From Stigmatella ashevillena (GTDB taxonomy: Bacteria; Myxococcota; Myxococcia; Myxococcales; Myxococcaceae), in NCBI RefSeq assembly GCF_028368975.1, contig NZ_JAQNDM010000001.1:744001-808000 (forward strand): a DNA stretch of 64,000 nt, in the 5' to 3' direction. The notes under the pieces are model-generated. The model had not been told where the DNA came from and ran no database searches. It saw nothing but the letters and a program-made list of their open reading frames with translations. The translations under genes and the position numbers were made by a program. Every line of letters starts with the position of its first letter. Positions within the stretch are counted from its first letter, which is position 1. This document shows positions 17,672-28,500 of this stretch, piece by piece.

Positions 17672-18651
17672 GCAAAGATTCATCCAGGGGTGTTGACCCT
17701 CGCGAGATCGTCTTCCTTTTTGGCGGGCAGGGCTCTCAGCTCTACCGCATGGGCGAGGATCTCTATCGCCAGAACCCCACGTTCCGTCACTGGATGGAGC
17801 GCGGCGACGCGCTCATCCGCCGAATCACGGGGCGCTCGCTCATCCATGAGCTCTACGAAGCCGGCCACCGCCCCAGCGAGCCCTTCGACGACCTGGAGCT
17901 GACGCACCCGGCGATCTTCGTCTACGAGTACGCGCTGGCCTCCGCACTCATCGACGCCGGGATCCAACCGACGAGCGTGCTCGGCGTGAGCCTCGGCGAG
18001 GTCGCGGCATGTGCGATCGCAGGTGTGATCGCCTTCGACGAGACAGTGCCTGCTCTGGGGCAGCAGGCGCTCGAGCTGAAACGCGGCTGTCGCGCGGGAG
18101 GAATGATCGCCATCATCGCGGAGCCGAGGACGTTCACGGACTCTCCGGTGCTCAGCCGACGCAGTGTCCTGGCCGGGGTGCTGGGCCCCACGCACTATGT
18201 CATCGCCGTCCCCGACATGTGGATGGCGGATGTCGAAGCACACCTGCTCGCCCGGGAGATCCTCTACAGCATCCTCCCCGTACGCCAGCCGTTTCATTCG
18301 AGCTGGGTTGAACCGCCCCCCCCGGGCGCGGAGGCCGCGCTGGCGCGCATCCGGTTTGCTCCGCCGCGACTCAAGGTCTTCTCCAGCCGCACCGCTGGGA
18401 TGGTTCTCAACCCCACGGCCGCGCACCTCTGGCGAGCAGCGCTCGACCCCATGCACTTTCGCAACACCGTCCTTGAGTTGGAGGCACAAGGCCCCTTCTG
18501 CTTCGTGGATGTCAGCCCCTCCGGGACGCTCGCCAACCTCGTCAGCGCGAACTTGGTGGACTCTACTTCGAGCGTCCACGCCATCGGCTCTCCCTTCGGC
18601 AGGGAGGCAATGGCCCTGGAGCGAGTGCTCGTGAAGCTCCAGGCGGCTTGA
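17668..18651 (+). CDS. Trans-acting acyltransferase-like acyl hydrolase (AH, PedC type)
   Basis: The 327-residue protein has the AT fold: FGGQGSQ near residue 14, the nucleophile elbow GVSLGE (canonical GHSLGE) and an active-site His in QPFHSS. Aligned with the discrete AT and FabD, the conserved carboxylate-binding Arg of the xRxGQLM region is replaced by Gln (LGQQALEL). In PedC-like proteins of trans-AT systems, loss of this Arg marks acyl hydrolases that clear stalled or wrong acyl groups from ACPs. The ATG at 17668 overlaps the UbiB stop. It is on the strand opposite to the megasynthases and convergent with the AT gene, 22 bp from stop to stop. The hydrolase role is inferred from the Arg-to-Gln change. 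Confidence 0.85.
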   Translation: MSKDSSRGVDPREIVFLFGGQGSQLYRMGEDLYRQNPTFRHWMERGDALIRRITGRSLIHELYEAGHRPSEPFDDLELTHPAIFVYEYALASALIDAGIQPTSVLGVSLGEVAACAIAGVIAFDETVPALGQQALELKRGCRAGGMIAIIAEPRTFTDSPVLSRRSVLAGVLGPTHYVIAVPDMWMADVEAHLLAREILYSILPVRQPFHSSWVEPPPPGAEAALARIRFAPPRLKVFSSRTAGMVLNPTAAHLWRAALDPMHFRNTVLELEAQGPFCFVDVSPSGTLANLVSANLVDSTSSVHAIGSPFGREAMALERVLVKLQAA

Positions 18652-18673
18652 GAGACGGCCAGGCCGCGAGTGA

Positions 18674-19534
18674 CTACACGCCCCCAGTCCGTTTCACGGT
18701 GCTCTTGATGAGGGGCGTCAGGAGTTTGCTGGGGCCGAGCTCCTCGAACACGGGCTCGGGCTGACGTGCGAGCAACTGGATCGTCTCGGTCCAGCGCACC
18801 GGTTTGCTGATCTGACCCGCCAGACAAGCGTGGATCTGATCTGGCGCATAGAGGGCGGCGTGGAGGTTGGAGACCACGGGGAAATCAAGTGAGGAGAACT
18901 CGAACTGCGACAGGAAGCTTGCGAACTCCGCCTCCGCCTTTTTCATGTACCGGGAATGAAATGCCGCGCTGACCCGTAAGCGCACCACTTCCCGCGCACC
19001 TGCAGCCGTCAGGGCCGCTTCCACCCGCTCGAACGCGCTGGCCGCCCCCGAGATCACCGTCTGCTCTGGCGCATTCAGGCTGGCGATGTCCACCTCATCG
19101 TTTCCGCCGACTCGCAGGCACTGCTCGACCTGCTCTGGCGAGAGCCCCACCACCGCGGCCATCGTTCCTCCATCCGCCCGGCCCATCAGCTGCCCTCGCC
19201 GCTGCACGAGCCGCAAGCCCGTGATGAAATCGAATGCCCCCGCCGCGAACAGCGCATTGTATTCGCCCAGGCTGTGACCCGCGGCGAAATCCGGGCGAGT
19301 TCCGTTCCGCTCGACGGCGTGAAGGTAGGCAAGCGCGTTCACCACGAAGAGCGCCGGTTGAGTGAACTCTGTCCTGTGGAGCCGCTTCTCCGAATCCTTC
19401 AGACACAGCTCCTCAATGGAGTAGCCGAGGATGGCGTCTGCGAAAGCCACCTCCTGCGGAAACTCTCGAAACAGCTCGGCGCCCATCCCCACCTTCTGCG
19501 ACCCTTGACCTGGAAATACGAAGATCTTCGTCAT
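18674..19534 (-). CDS. Trans-acting malonyl-CoA:ACP acyltransferase
   Basis: The 286-residue discrete AT has FPGQGSQ near residue 8, the nucleophile elbow GHSLGEYNA, the intact carboxylate-binding Arg in QRRGQLM, and the catalytic His in AAFHSRYM. It should load malonyl units onto all ACPs of the assembly line, none of which has an AT of its own. The start is the ATG at 19534 with a GAGGAC site; it begins 4 bases after the stop of megasynthase gene A, so it is the last gene of that operon. The frame is open further upstream, but that would overlap the PKS end and add no AT sequence. Confidence 0.93.
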   Translation of the reverse strand: MTKIFVFPGQGSQKVGMGAELFREFPQEVAFADAILGYSIEELCLKDSEKRLHRTEFTQPALFVVNALAYLHAVERNGTRPDFAAGHSLGEYNALFAAGAFDFITGLRLVQRRGQLMGRADGGTMAAVVGLSPEQVEQCLRVGGNDEVDIASLNAPEQTVISGAASAFERVEAALTAAGAREVVRLRVSAAFHSRYMKKAEAEFASFLSQFEFSSLDFPVVSNLHAALYAPDQIHACLAGQISKPVRWTETIQLLARQPEPVFEELGPSKLLTPLIKSTVKRTGGV

Positions 19535-19538
19535 GTCC

Positions 19539-22500
19539 TCACGCTCCCGGAGCGAGCAACGTCCGGAGGTGCCCACAGACCTCGTCGAGGGCCGGTTTCA
19601 GGAACAAGCTCATGTGATCACAGTCAAAGTTCACCACCTTGAACATGCGGCGCGTCACCTCACGCCAAGCCATCGTGTAATCGAGCGCTTCGAGAGATTT
19701 CAACGTGTCGATCGACACCCCCACATCTTCCGGTGTGACGTTGGGAATGACAAATCCACTGTCGGGCTCCAGGAAGCGCGCGGTCTTGAAGTAGAGCACG
19801 TCGGAGGCATCGTAAGGCGAGAGCCGATAGCTTCGGGTGATTGTCTCGGTGATCCCGACGATGGTGTCCACGCCCGTCAGGAAGGAATAGATCTCATCGG
19901 CACTGAGAGCCGTCTTCACGCGTTCCTTGATCAGCTGGGCGAGGTGCGCGAGCTGTGCGCCGGATGGAATCTTCTTCAACTCATCAAGGGAGATAAAATC
20001 CCAGACAGGCGTGTCGAGTTCCGCCGAGAAGAACATCATCGCATTCATCAAGCGCTGGATCTCACGAGTGCCCGCTGACAGCGTCCCTCCAGAGCGCTCG
20101 AATGCTTCGAGCATCTCCGGCGGATAGGTGTCGAACATCACGAGGTGCTTGACCTCTTCGCCTCGCCGCTTGAGTTGCTGCGCCGCCTCGAAGGCGAGGA
20201 GACCCCCGAAGGAGTAGCCTCCGAGCACATACGGGCCACGGGGCTGAACCCCTCTGATCGCGTCGATGTAATGGTCAATCATGCCCCTGAGCGTCGTGAA
20301 GGGGGCACTCTTGCCGTCCACGCCACGGGCCTGGAGAGCGTAGAAGGGATAGTTGGGTCCGAGCGAGTCGGACAAGCGGTAATACATCTGGGCGAGGCCG
20401 GGCGCCCCATGGAACCAGAAGGAGGGAGTCGCCTGTCCGCCTGGGTTGACGGTCAGAAGCTCGGGGCATGGCCCACTCGAAGGACCTCGGGCAGCCGAAG
20501 CAGCCGACACGGCGAGCGGCTCGCCTCCACTCACCGGAAGCGTCATTCCCACCATGCCGGTAAGGTAGGCCCCAAGCTTGCGGATCGTCGGATGGGCCAG
20601 TGGCGCCGCCAGGGAGACAGAGGCGCCATACCGCCGTTGAACGGCCCTCATGAACGTGGTGGTCATGAAGGAGTCAAGGCCGTATTCGACCAGGGGTCTG
20701 TCCAGGTCCAGCCCATCTCTTTTCAGCAACTCGGACAGCATCCCCTGGAGATCCGCGACAATCGTGGAGGATTCCGTCGGCTGCTCGCTGGAATGTTCGG
20801 CGGAGGGGCTCGTAAAGACAGGGGGACGCGGCGTCACGGGAGCGGCTCTCAACCAGTGGCGCTCCTTGCGGAACGGATAGGTAGGCAGCCCTACACGCCG
20901 TGGCTTCTCACCCGCGAAGAGCAGCGAGGTGTCGAGCGTTGCCCCCGCCACCCAGGCCTTCGCCAATTTCCCCATGCTGCGTGAGCGCAGCAACATCCGC
21001 ACGATCTCATCGCCCTCTGCGCCGTCGAAGAGGCTGGCGATCGCTCCGTCCTTTCGGCTTACCACCCCTCGGGAGACCGAAGGAGGAGCCGCGCCACCGA
21101 GGACCTGGCGGAGCACCGAGGCCAGCTCTTCGATGGAAGAACTGACCACCGCGAGTCGCGCATCCAGTGCCGTCCGACCGTCGAGCAGCGTGAAAGCAAC
21201 ATCCACCAGGGCGAGGTCCCTCCCCTCGGGAGGAGACTCGAGGAAGGCCAACATCTCCCGGATTCGAGCATCGAGGCGCTCATCATCTTGCGCGGAGAGC
21301 ACGATCAACCGCTGCGCTTCGGAACGGGAGCGCTGAACCTCGCGAGGTGCCGAATAGGACTCCAGCAGCAGATGTGCGCAGACGCCTCCGAAGCCGTAGG
21401 AGTGGACCGCCGCCCGGCGCGCAAGGCCCATTGGCCCGGCCGACCAACGCCGATTGCCAGCGACGACGAAGAAAGGAGAGCCTTCCAGTTGGAGCTGCGG
21501 ATGCAACTTCTGGAAGCCAGCCACGCCGGGCAGGGTCTCATGCTGAAACGCCATCAGGACCTTGATCAGCGCCGCAATCCCGGAGGCCCCTTCCGAATGG
21601 CCGACACTGCCCTTGAGGCAGCTGATTCCACATGTCCCTGCCGTGGCTCCGCCCCGCTGCGAGGGCGCCAGACGCTGGAATGCGGCCTTGAAAGACTCCA
21701 CCTCAACCGCGTCCCCCAGCTCGTTCGCCGCCCCTTGCGCCTCGATGTACTGAACCGTTTCTGGCTCGATCCCCGCCTGCCGGTAGGCGTCGATGATGAC
21801 CTCGGCTTGCGCGTTGACGTTGGGCGCGGTCAACGAATGCCCACGGCCTCCGTGCGCGGCCGCGCTGCCGAGAAGAACGCCGTAGATATGGTCTCCGTCG
21901 GCCTCGGCTTGGGACAAACGCTTCAGCAGCACCGCGCCGACGACCTCGCCGCGAACCGAGCCATCCGCGTCCTGGTCGAAAGGTCGTGGCTGTCCGCTCT
22001 TGCTGGTGCCCCCCAGATACTGAGCGGCCATGAACCCCGCCGGGCTGAGGAGCACGTTGACCCCACCCACGACCGCGGTGTCGCACTCTCCGTTCCGAAG
22101 TGCCCCGCTGGCACGATGCAGCGCCACCGCCGCGCTCGAGCAACCGGTGTTGACGACCTCGCTGGGTCCCTTGAGGTTGAAGAAGTAGGAGATCCGGTTC
22201 GCGATCATCGCGGGATGGATGCCGGCCGCAGAATGGGGATCAATCGCTTCGATCGCACTCTGCAGCCGCTCGCTGTAGTCGAACTTGTCGACGCCGATGA
22301 AGACGCCCGTACGCCCCCTGCTCACGGCGGCAGGCGCAACACCTGCATCCTCGAACGTGTTCCAGATGGTCTGCAACAGCAGCCGCTGCTGCGGATCCAT
22401 GAGCTCCGCCTCGCGCGGCGAAATCCGGAAGAAGTCCGCATCGAACCGGTCTACCTCACGCAGGTAGCCCCCCCAGTACTCAGCGGGACTCTCCGCCTTG

Positions 22501-25500
22501 TCCCCCGTGTCATCGTAACGATCCATCCGCGCGGGGACGAGCGCGGTCTGACCGCACACGAGGTTCTTCCAGAAGGCCTCCACGTTATCGGCGCCGGGAA
22601 ACACGCCGCTCAATCCCACCACGGCTATGGGCTCCGTCGCCAAGGGAGCCGGGACGCGGAAGGGGGCTCGCACCGCGATGGGCTCTGGCTCCAAAGGAGT
22701 CGATACGGGGACAGGAGCCCGGGCTTCCAAGGCGGGCACAGGCGGGGGCCGCAGTGGGGCTGCGGCGGGATGCACCGTCGTCAGGTGGGCGGCGAGCGCA
22801 TCCAGCGTCGGGTGGGCGTAGAACGCGGCCGCCGCGAGCGAGACTCCGAAGCGGGCGGACAACCGAGCCGCCAGGGTGCGGAGACTGATGGAGTCGAAGC
22901 CGAAGTCTCCGAAGTTGCCGTCGAAGGTCATCTCCTCCGGTTGCAATGCAAGAACCGCAGCGGCTTCCTGTCTGAGCTCGTCGCGCAGGAAGGTGGAGGT
23001 CTGGATGGACGCAGGTGCCGCCACAACGGGGAATGGCCGGGGCGGCTCGGCCACTGCGTCCACCATCCGGTCGAGGCGACCCTGCTGCCCGGAGAGCACC
23101 GCGATTTGACAGCCCTCCATCAGGAGTGCTGACTCAATCGCGTCCAGGCCGCTCTCGTCCTCTAGATAGCTCATGCCGGAGGTGCGCAGGTACAGGGCCT
23201 CCGCCTCGCGCTCGAAGTGCATGCCACCATGGCGCCACGTGGGCCAGTTGAGCGAGAGCGTCCGTCCGGATCGCTCGCCTCGGGCACATTGCTCTTCCCG
23301 AAGCCGGGCGAACCCGTCGAGGAAGCGATTGGCCACCGCGTAGTCGCATCCGCCGAAATCGCCCAGGATCGCCGAGATCGAAGAGAAGAGGACGAAAAAC
23401 TCGAGGGCGCAGCCACGCGTCACCTCATCAAGCGCCAGCACTCCTTCCACCTTGGGCTTCAATCCGGCGGCAAAGGACGAGACATCCTTGGCCATGAACG
23501 GGGTTGAATCGATGACCCCAGCGGCATGAACGACGCCATTCAATCTTCCGAAGGTTTGCTCCGCCTCCTGGACCACCCCGCGCATCGCAGAGCGATCGGC
23601 GACATCTGCCTGGAAGTAACGCGCCCGCCCACCCAGGCGCTGGATCTGGCGCAGCTCGGCCTCAAGGGCCTCATCGGGCGCCCGTCGGCCAGTGAGGATC
23701 AGCGAGGCACCGTACCGCTTCGCCCAGTGGCGTGCGACGAGAAGCCCCAACCCACCGTTTCCACCGGTAATGAGATAGACGCCCCCCTGTCGCAACCCGG
23801 CGCCAGTCCCCTTCCGCGGCTCCACGGGGCGGAAGGTCCGCACCTGTCTCTCTCCGCGGATGGAGCGAAGCTCATGGGCTCGCGTGTCGGCTCCGTCCAC
23901 CTCTTCGAGTATCGCTCGGGCGGCGACATCGGGCGCGGCGTGGGATGGAAGATGGAGCGCCCCCATGTACAGCTCGGGCAAGGCATTCCGCAGCGAGGCA
24001 CCGAAACCAACACAGGCTTCAGCCACAGGATCGGCTGCTCCCTCCGATGGCAGCACGAGGATCACCCGCCGCAGCCGCGTCTTGCCGATGCGGAGCAGCC
24101 ACTGCAGGAAGGGAACTGCGGCCGCGAGTTCGCTGACCTGCGTGGTCTCTCGGCTTGTTTCCCTCCAAACCACTGCGGCACCCGGAATCAGCCCTGCGTC
24201 CTCAAGGGCCTGTGCACACTGCCTCAGATGGTCTGGACTGGACGGATCAAGGCTGAATTGCAGACCCTCCGGCGTCCGCGTGACCGTGAAGGATGCGCCC
24301 CGTACGAGCGAAACGACCTCGCCCGTGCCGCCGCGCGCTCGCCTGCTCTCGAGGAACCTCGCGAGCAATACTGGGTCCACGTTGAAGAGGAGAACCGGCA
24401 CACGACCCGCATCCGGGTGCAGTGTCGGCGCTGCGGCCTCCCACACGGGACGATAGAAGCGAACCTCCGCAGCTGCGGCGGGCGCGGGCCCATTGGGAGG
24501 GCGTGCAATCCAACACCTCCTCCGGACGAAAGGTAGGCCCGGCAGGAGGACACGGCGCGGCGGAGCCTCCACGTGCAGGGACTGCCAGTCGATCTCTGCT
24601 CCAGCCACCCAGGCCGCCGCGAGGGCATCCGACGAGGCTGACTCCACCTGGATCAACGCAGCGCCCGGCCGGGCTTGAGCCACATGGAGGCCCGGCCGCT
24701 CCTGGCCGTCCAGAAACGCTGTCCAGCCGGACCGGAGCTCCGTCAACTCGGAGGCCACGAGCGCTACGCGATGAGGGAATTCGCGTCGCCCCACCTGCAG
24801 CGTGTAGGCCACATCGCGCAGCACCGCCGGGGTGGCATCCTCGGAGCTCAGCGCCTTCAAGAGCCGCGTGACGTGGTCTCGCAGCCTTTCCGGCGTCGGA
24901 GCCGACACCGGTACTACCCAGGTGGTCGCGCGCGCCATGGGCTGGGACACCACCTCCACTGTGGGCGCGTCCTCGACGACCAGGTGGCAATTCGCACCGC
25001 TGAACCCGAAGGCACTGATGGCCGCCCGGCGGGGCTGCTCCGCGGGGGTCGTCCACTCCTTCAACTCGGTGTTCACGTAGAAGGGCGTGTTCTTGAACGC
25101 GATATGCTTGTTCTCCTTCTTGACGTGCAGGGTCGGCGGGAGTTGGCGATGCTTCAGCGCCAGCAGCACCTTGATGAGCCCTCCGATACCAGCTGCGGCT
25201 GTCGTGTGCCCGATGTTGCTCTTCAAGGAACCGACGGCGCAGTACTGACGCTTGCGCGTGAAGTGACGAAACGCCTCGGTGAGCGCCGCGATCTCGATCG
25301 GATCACCAAGCTTCGTCCCAGTGCCGTGGCACTCGACGTAGCTCAGGGTCTCCGGGTTCACCGCACTCTTTTCATAGACATCAATCTCCAACAGCTTCTG
25401 AGCATCGAGGCTCGGTGCCGTGATGCCGTTGGTCCTTCCATCTTGGTTCGTTCCGGAGCCTCGGATGATGCCGTGAATCACGTCACCATCGGCGAGAGCG

Positions 25501-28500
25501 CGCGAGAGGGGCTTGAGGAGAACCACCCCCACCCCTTCTCCGATCGCGATCCCGTCCGCGTCCTCGGAGAAGGCACGGCACCGCCCCGAGGGCGAGAGCA
25601 TTCCCACGTGCCGCATCACCCCCAGGGGGCCCGGCGAGAGGTAGAGCGTCACGCCGCCCGCCAGCATGAGCTCGGCCTCGCCGTTTCTCAGGCTCTGGCA
25701 GGCCAGGTGCACCGACACCAGCGATGACGAGCAGGCGGTATCAACGGTGATCGTCGGCCCGCGGAGGTTCAAGAAATAGGCAATGCGCGAGGCCGTCAGC
25801 GAGGCGAAGTTCCCCAGCATCGCGTGGCTGAGCTGATCTGGATTGAGGTCTCCGTGCACCTTGTCCTGATACTCATTCCCGGAGAGGCCCACGATCACGC
25901 CACAGCGAGCGCCCCAGACGCCTCGTCCGGAGTACCCAGCCCCCTCAAGCGCTACCCAGCACTGCTCGAGAAAAAGGCGTTGCTGGGGATCCATCATCTC
26001 CGCTTCAGCGGGGGAGATACCGAAAAAGGTCGGCTCGAAGTCCTCGATGCCCTCAATGAAGCCGCCCCAGCAGCCCTCGGCCAGCGCTCGCGCCGCAGTG
26101 GGCTCCCACCCTTCAGCCTCGAGTCGCTTGACGGGGAACCGGGTAACGGAGTCGACACCGCGCCGAAGGTTGTCCCACAACTGCGCGACATTTTCCGCGC
26201 CAGGGAACCTACCCGCCATGCCGATCACCGCGATCGGCTCGTTGTTCCCAATGGGACGAGCGGAAGCCGCATGTTCCGACGCGACTTCCTCAGAGGGCAA
26301 ATGCGCCACCGGAAGCGAAGGTGGCGGTACGGGTGGCGAGACGACGGCGCCGCGAATCTCTTCATGCTCTCGGATAAACGCACTGAGCGAGCGAAGGTCC
26401 GGGCACTGAAAGAAGTGCTCCATCTTCAACCGCAGATGGAGCCGCCGGTTCACGGCATCGATGAATCGCAGCCCCGTCAAAGAACCAATGCCATAATCCT
26501 TGAAGGAGGCAGTGGGATCCAACTCCGTTGGCGCCATCTCGAAGACTTCCGCCGCGACTGCGACGAGCTGCCGCTCCATGGAGACATCCGACGACGCGGC
26601 AGTGCGCACCGGCTCCAGCCGCTTCGTCTCGAGCGCCTGGAGCGCACTCGGAAAGGGCTGCGCACCTTCGATGCGCGACTGATTGAGGAGTACCAGTCCG
26701 GCCCGATCCTCACCCGCCGGAGCCTTTTCGAGGGTGAACAGGAGATAGCGGATGAGCCGCGCGCCAAGCGCCTTGCCAAAGTTGGCCCAGCCCCGATGCT
26801 GACCCTCGTCATGGGCGGACTCGGGGTATTCCGAACGCAGCCGGGCAAGGTTCTCCTCGAGCTGGTCGTCGTCGAGGAATCGGCTGACCCCTTGGCTCGT
26901 ATCGACACAGCTCACGACACGCAGGCCATGGCGACCCAGTATCTCGGCGAGTTGGGGGACCGTGCTGGTGAACTGCCCGAGGTGGGGCAGGTTGATCTCC
27001 GTCACGGTATTGGCGACCCCATCAGCGAGCACCACCAGCCCCCCCTCCTCCAGGTGCTCGGCGATGTTAGAGAACACTCCGTTCTTGTCCTCGATGTGGA
27101 AGACCACTTCGAAGCCGATGATCAGATCGTAGCGGCGCGGAAAGGGATCCTTGGAGCTGTCACGGCGGTCGATATGGAGCCGATCCGACAAGCCCGCCCT
27201 GGTAATGCGTGTGCGGGCGACGTCCACCTGTTTCTGGGCGATGGTGAAACCATCCGCAGAGAGCTTCGGGTGACGCAGGGCGAGCTGGATGAGATCCGTC
27301 GCGAGCCCACAGCCGATGTCCATCACGGTGCGCACCCGCGAGAAGTCCACATGGCGATACAGCACCGCCTTCATGTCCTTCTGGCGGGCCAGCATGTAAC
27401 GCGCATGCTCCGGGCGCCGGTGAGGCTCGAAGAACGTCATCAACCAGGAGAAGCCAGGGAGCTTCTCCGGAAAGAAGGGGAAGATGAGGTAGATCTCTTC
27501 CTTGGGGTCGACCTCGGCGGCAAAGCGGTTGTAGTAGCCAGAGACGACGTTCGGTGAGTCCTCCTTCACCTCCACCTTCGCCCCTGCCTCGACACGATCA
27601 TCAACCCAGCAACGCCGCTGCTCGAATGAATGGGTCGGCAGAGAGACCCGGCGGCAGAGTTCCGCGCCGGGCACTCGCGTCCAGTCAATCACCGCGTTGG
27701 CCAGCCACTGCTCCGCCGCGACCTTCAGATCGCGCCTGCCATAGATGGCCGCTGCCGCCTCCTCCGAGAGCGGGGCACGGGTACGGCTCCGGTCGACGAC
27801 AGCGCCACGGCCCCAGGCCGCCCCCTCGCCCTTCTGGCTCACACCCTCGAGGACAGCGATAAGCTGTTCCCGGTCAGCGACCACGGCCGCGAACCGGTGC
27901 GTGAACGCCTCACGTCCTGCCTGGAGAACGAAGGCGATGTCGGCGAGGCTCAGCGCAGCGCCTTCCTCCGAGACAACGTGATCCCGAAGCGCCACCGCAG
28001 TGCGGCGGAGCTGCTCGGAGCTCCGACCGGACAGCAGGATCAGCTCATCGCGGCGCGGTACGGCGGCGCGGGGCGCGCGCTCGCACTCCTCAAGCACCGT
28101 GAAAACCTGCGTCCCCCCAGCGGCCGCTGAGCCGAGGAGCGCCCGACGCGGCGTCCACCCTTCGCCATTGGCTCGTCGCGGGTGCGGCCATGGCCCGCTC
28201 TTCGCGGGGACGTAAAAGGGCGCGGTGTCGACAGAGATCCCCTCGTGCATGTTCGCCGCCAAGGGGGTGGGAAACAGCTCTCCGTGGTCGAGCTGGAGCA
28301 GCACGCGGGTGAGCTGCGCCATCCCCGAGGCAGCCTCCAGATGACCGATCAGCGGCTTCACCGAGCCGAGCGCGCAGCGTGCGCCCTCCTCCACACCGCC
28401 GAACACCGCGCTCAGCGACCGCCACTCCGAGACGTCCGTCATCTCGGCGCCGACGGCCTGGAGCTCCACGTAACCGATGTCCGTGGGCGATACGCGTGCC

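Noticed and set aside
21288-27557. Long plus-strand open frames of about 570-610 codons opposite gene A
   Set aside because: They lie antisense to KS, KR and oMT domains with intact motifs and are expected in DNA with G/C-biased third positions.
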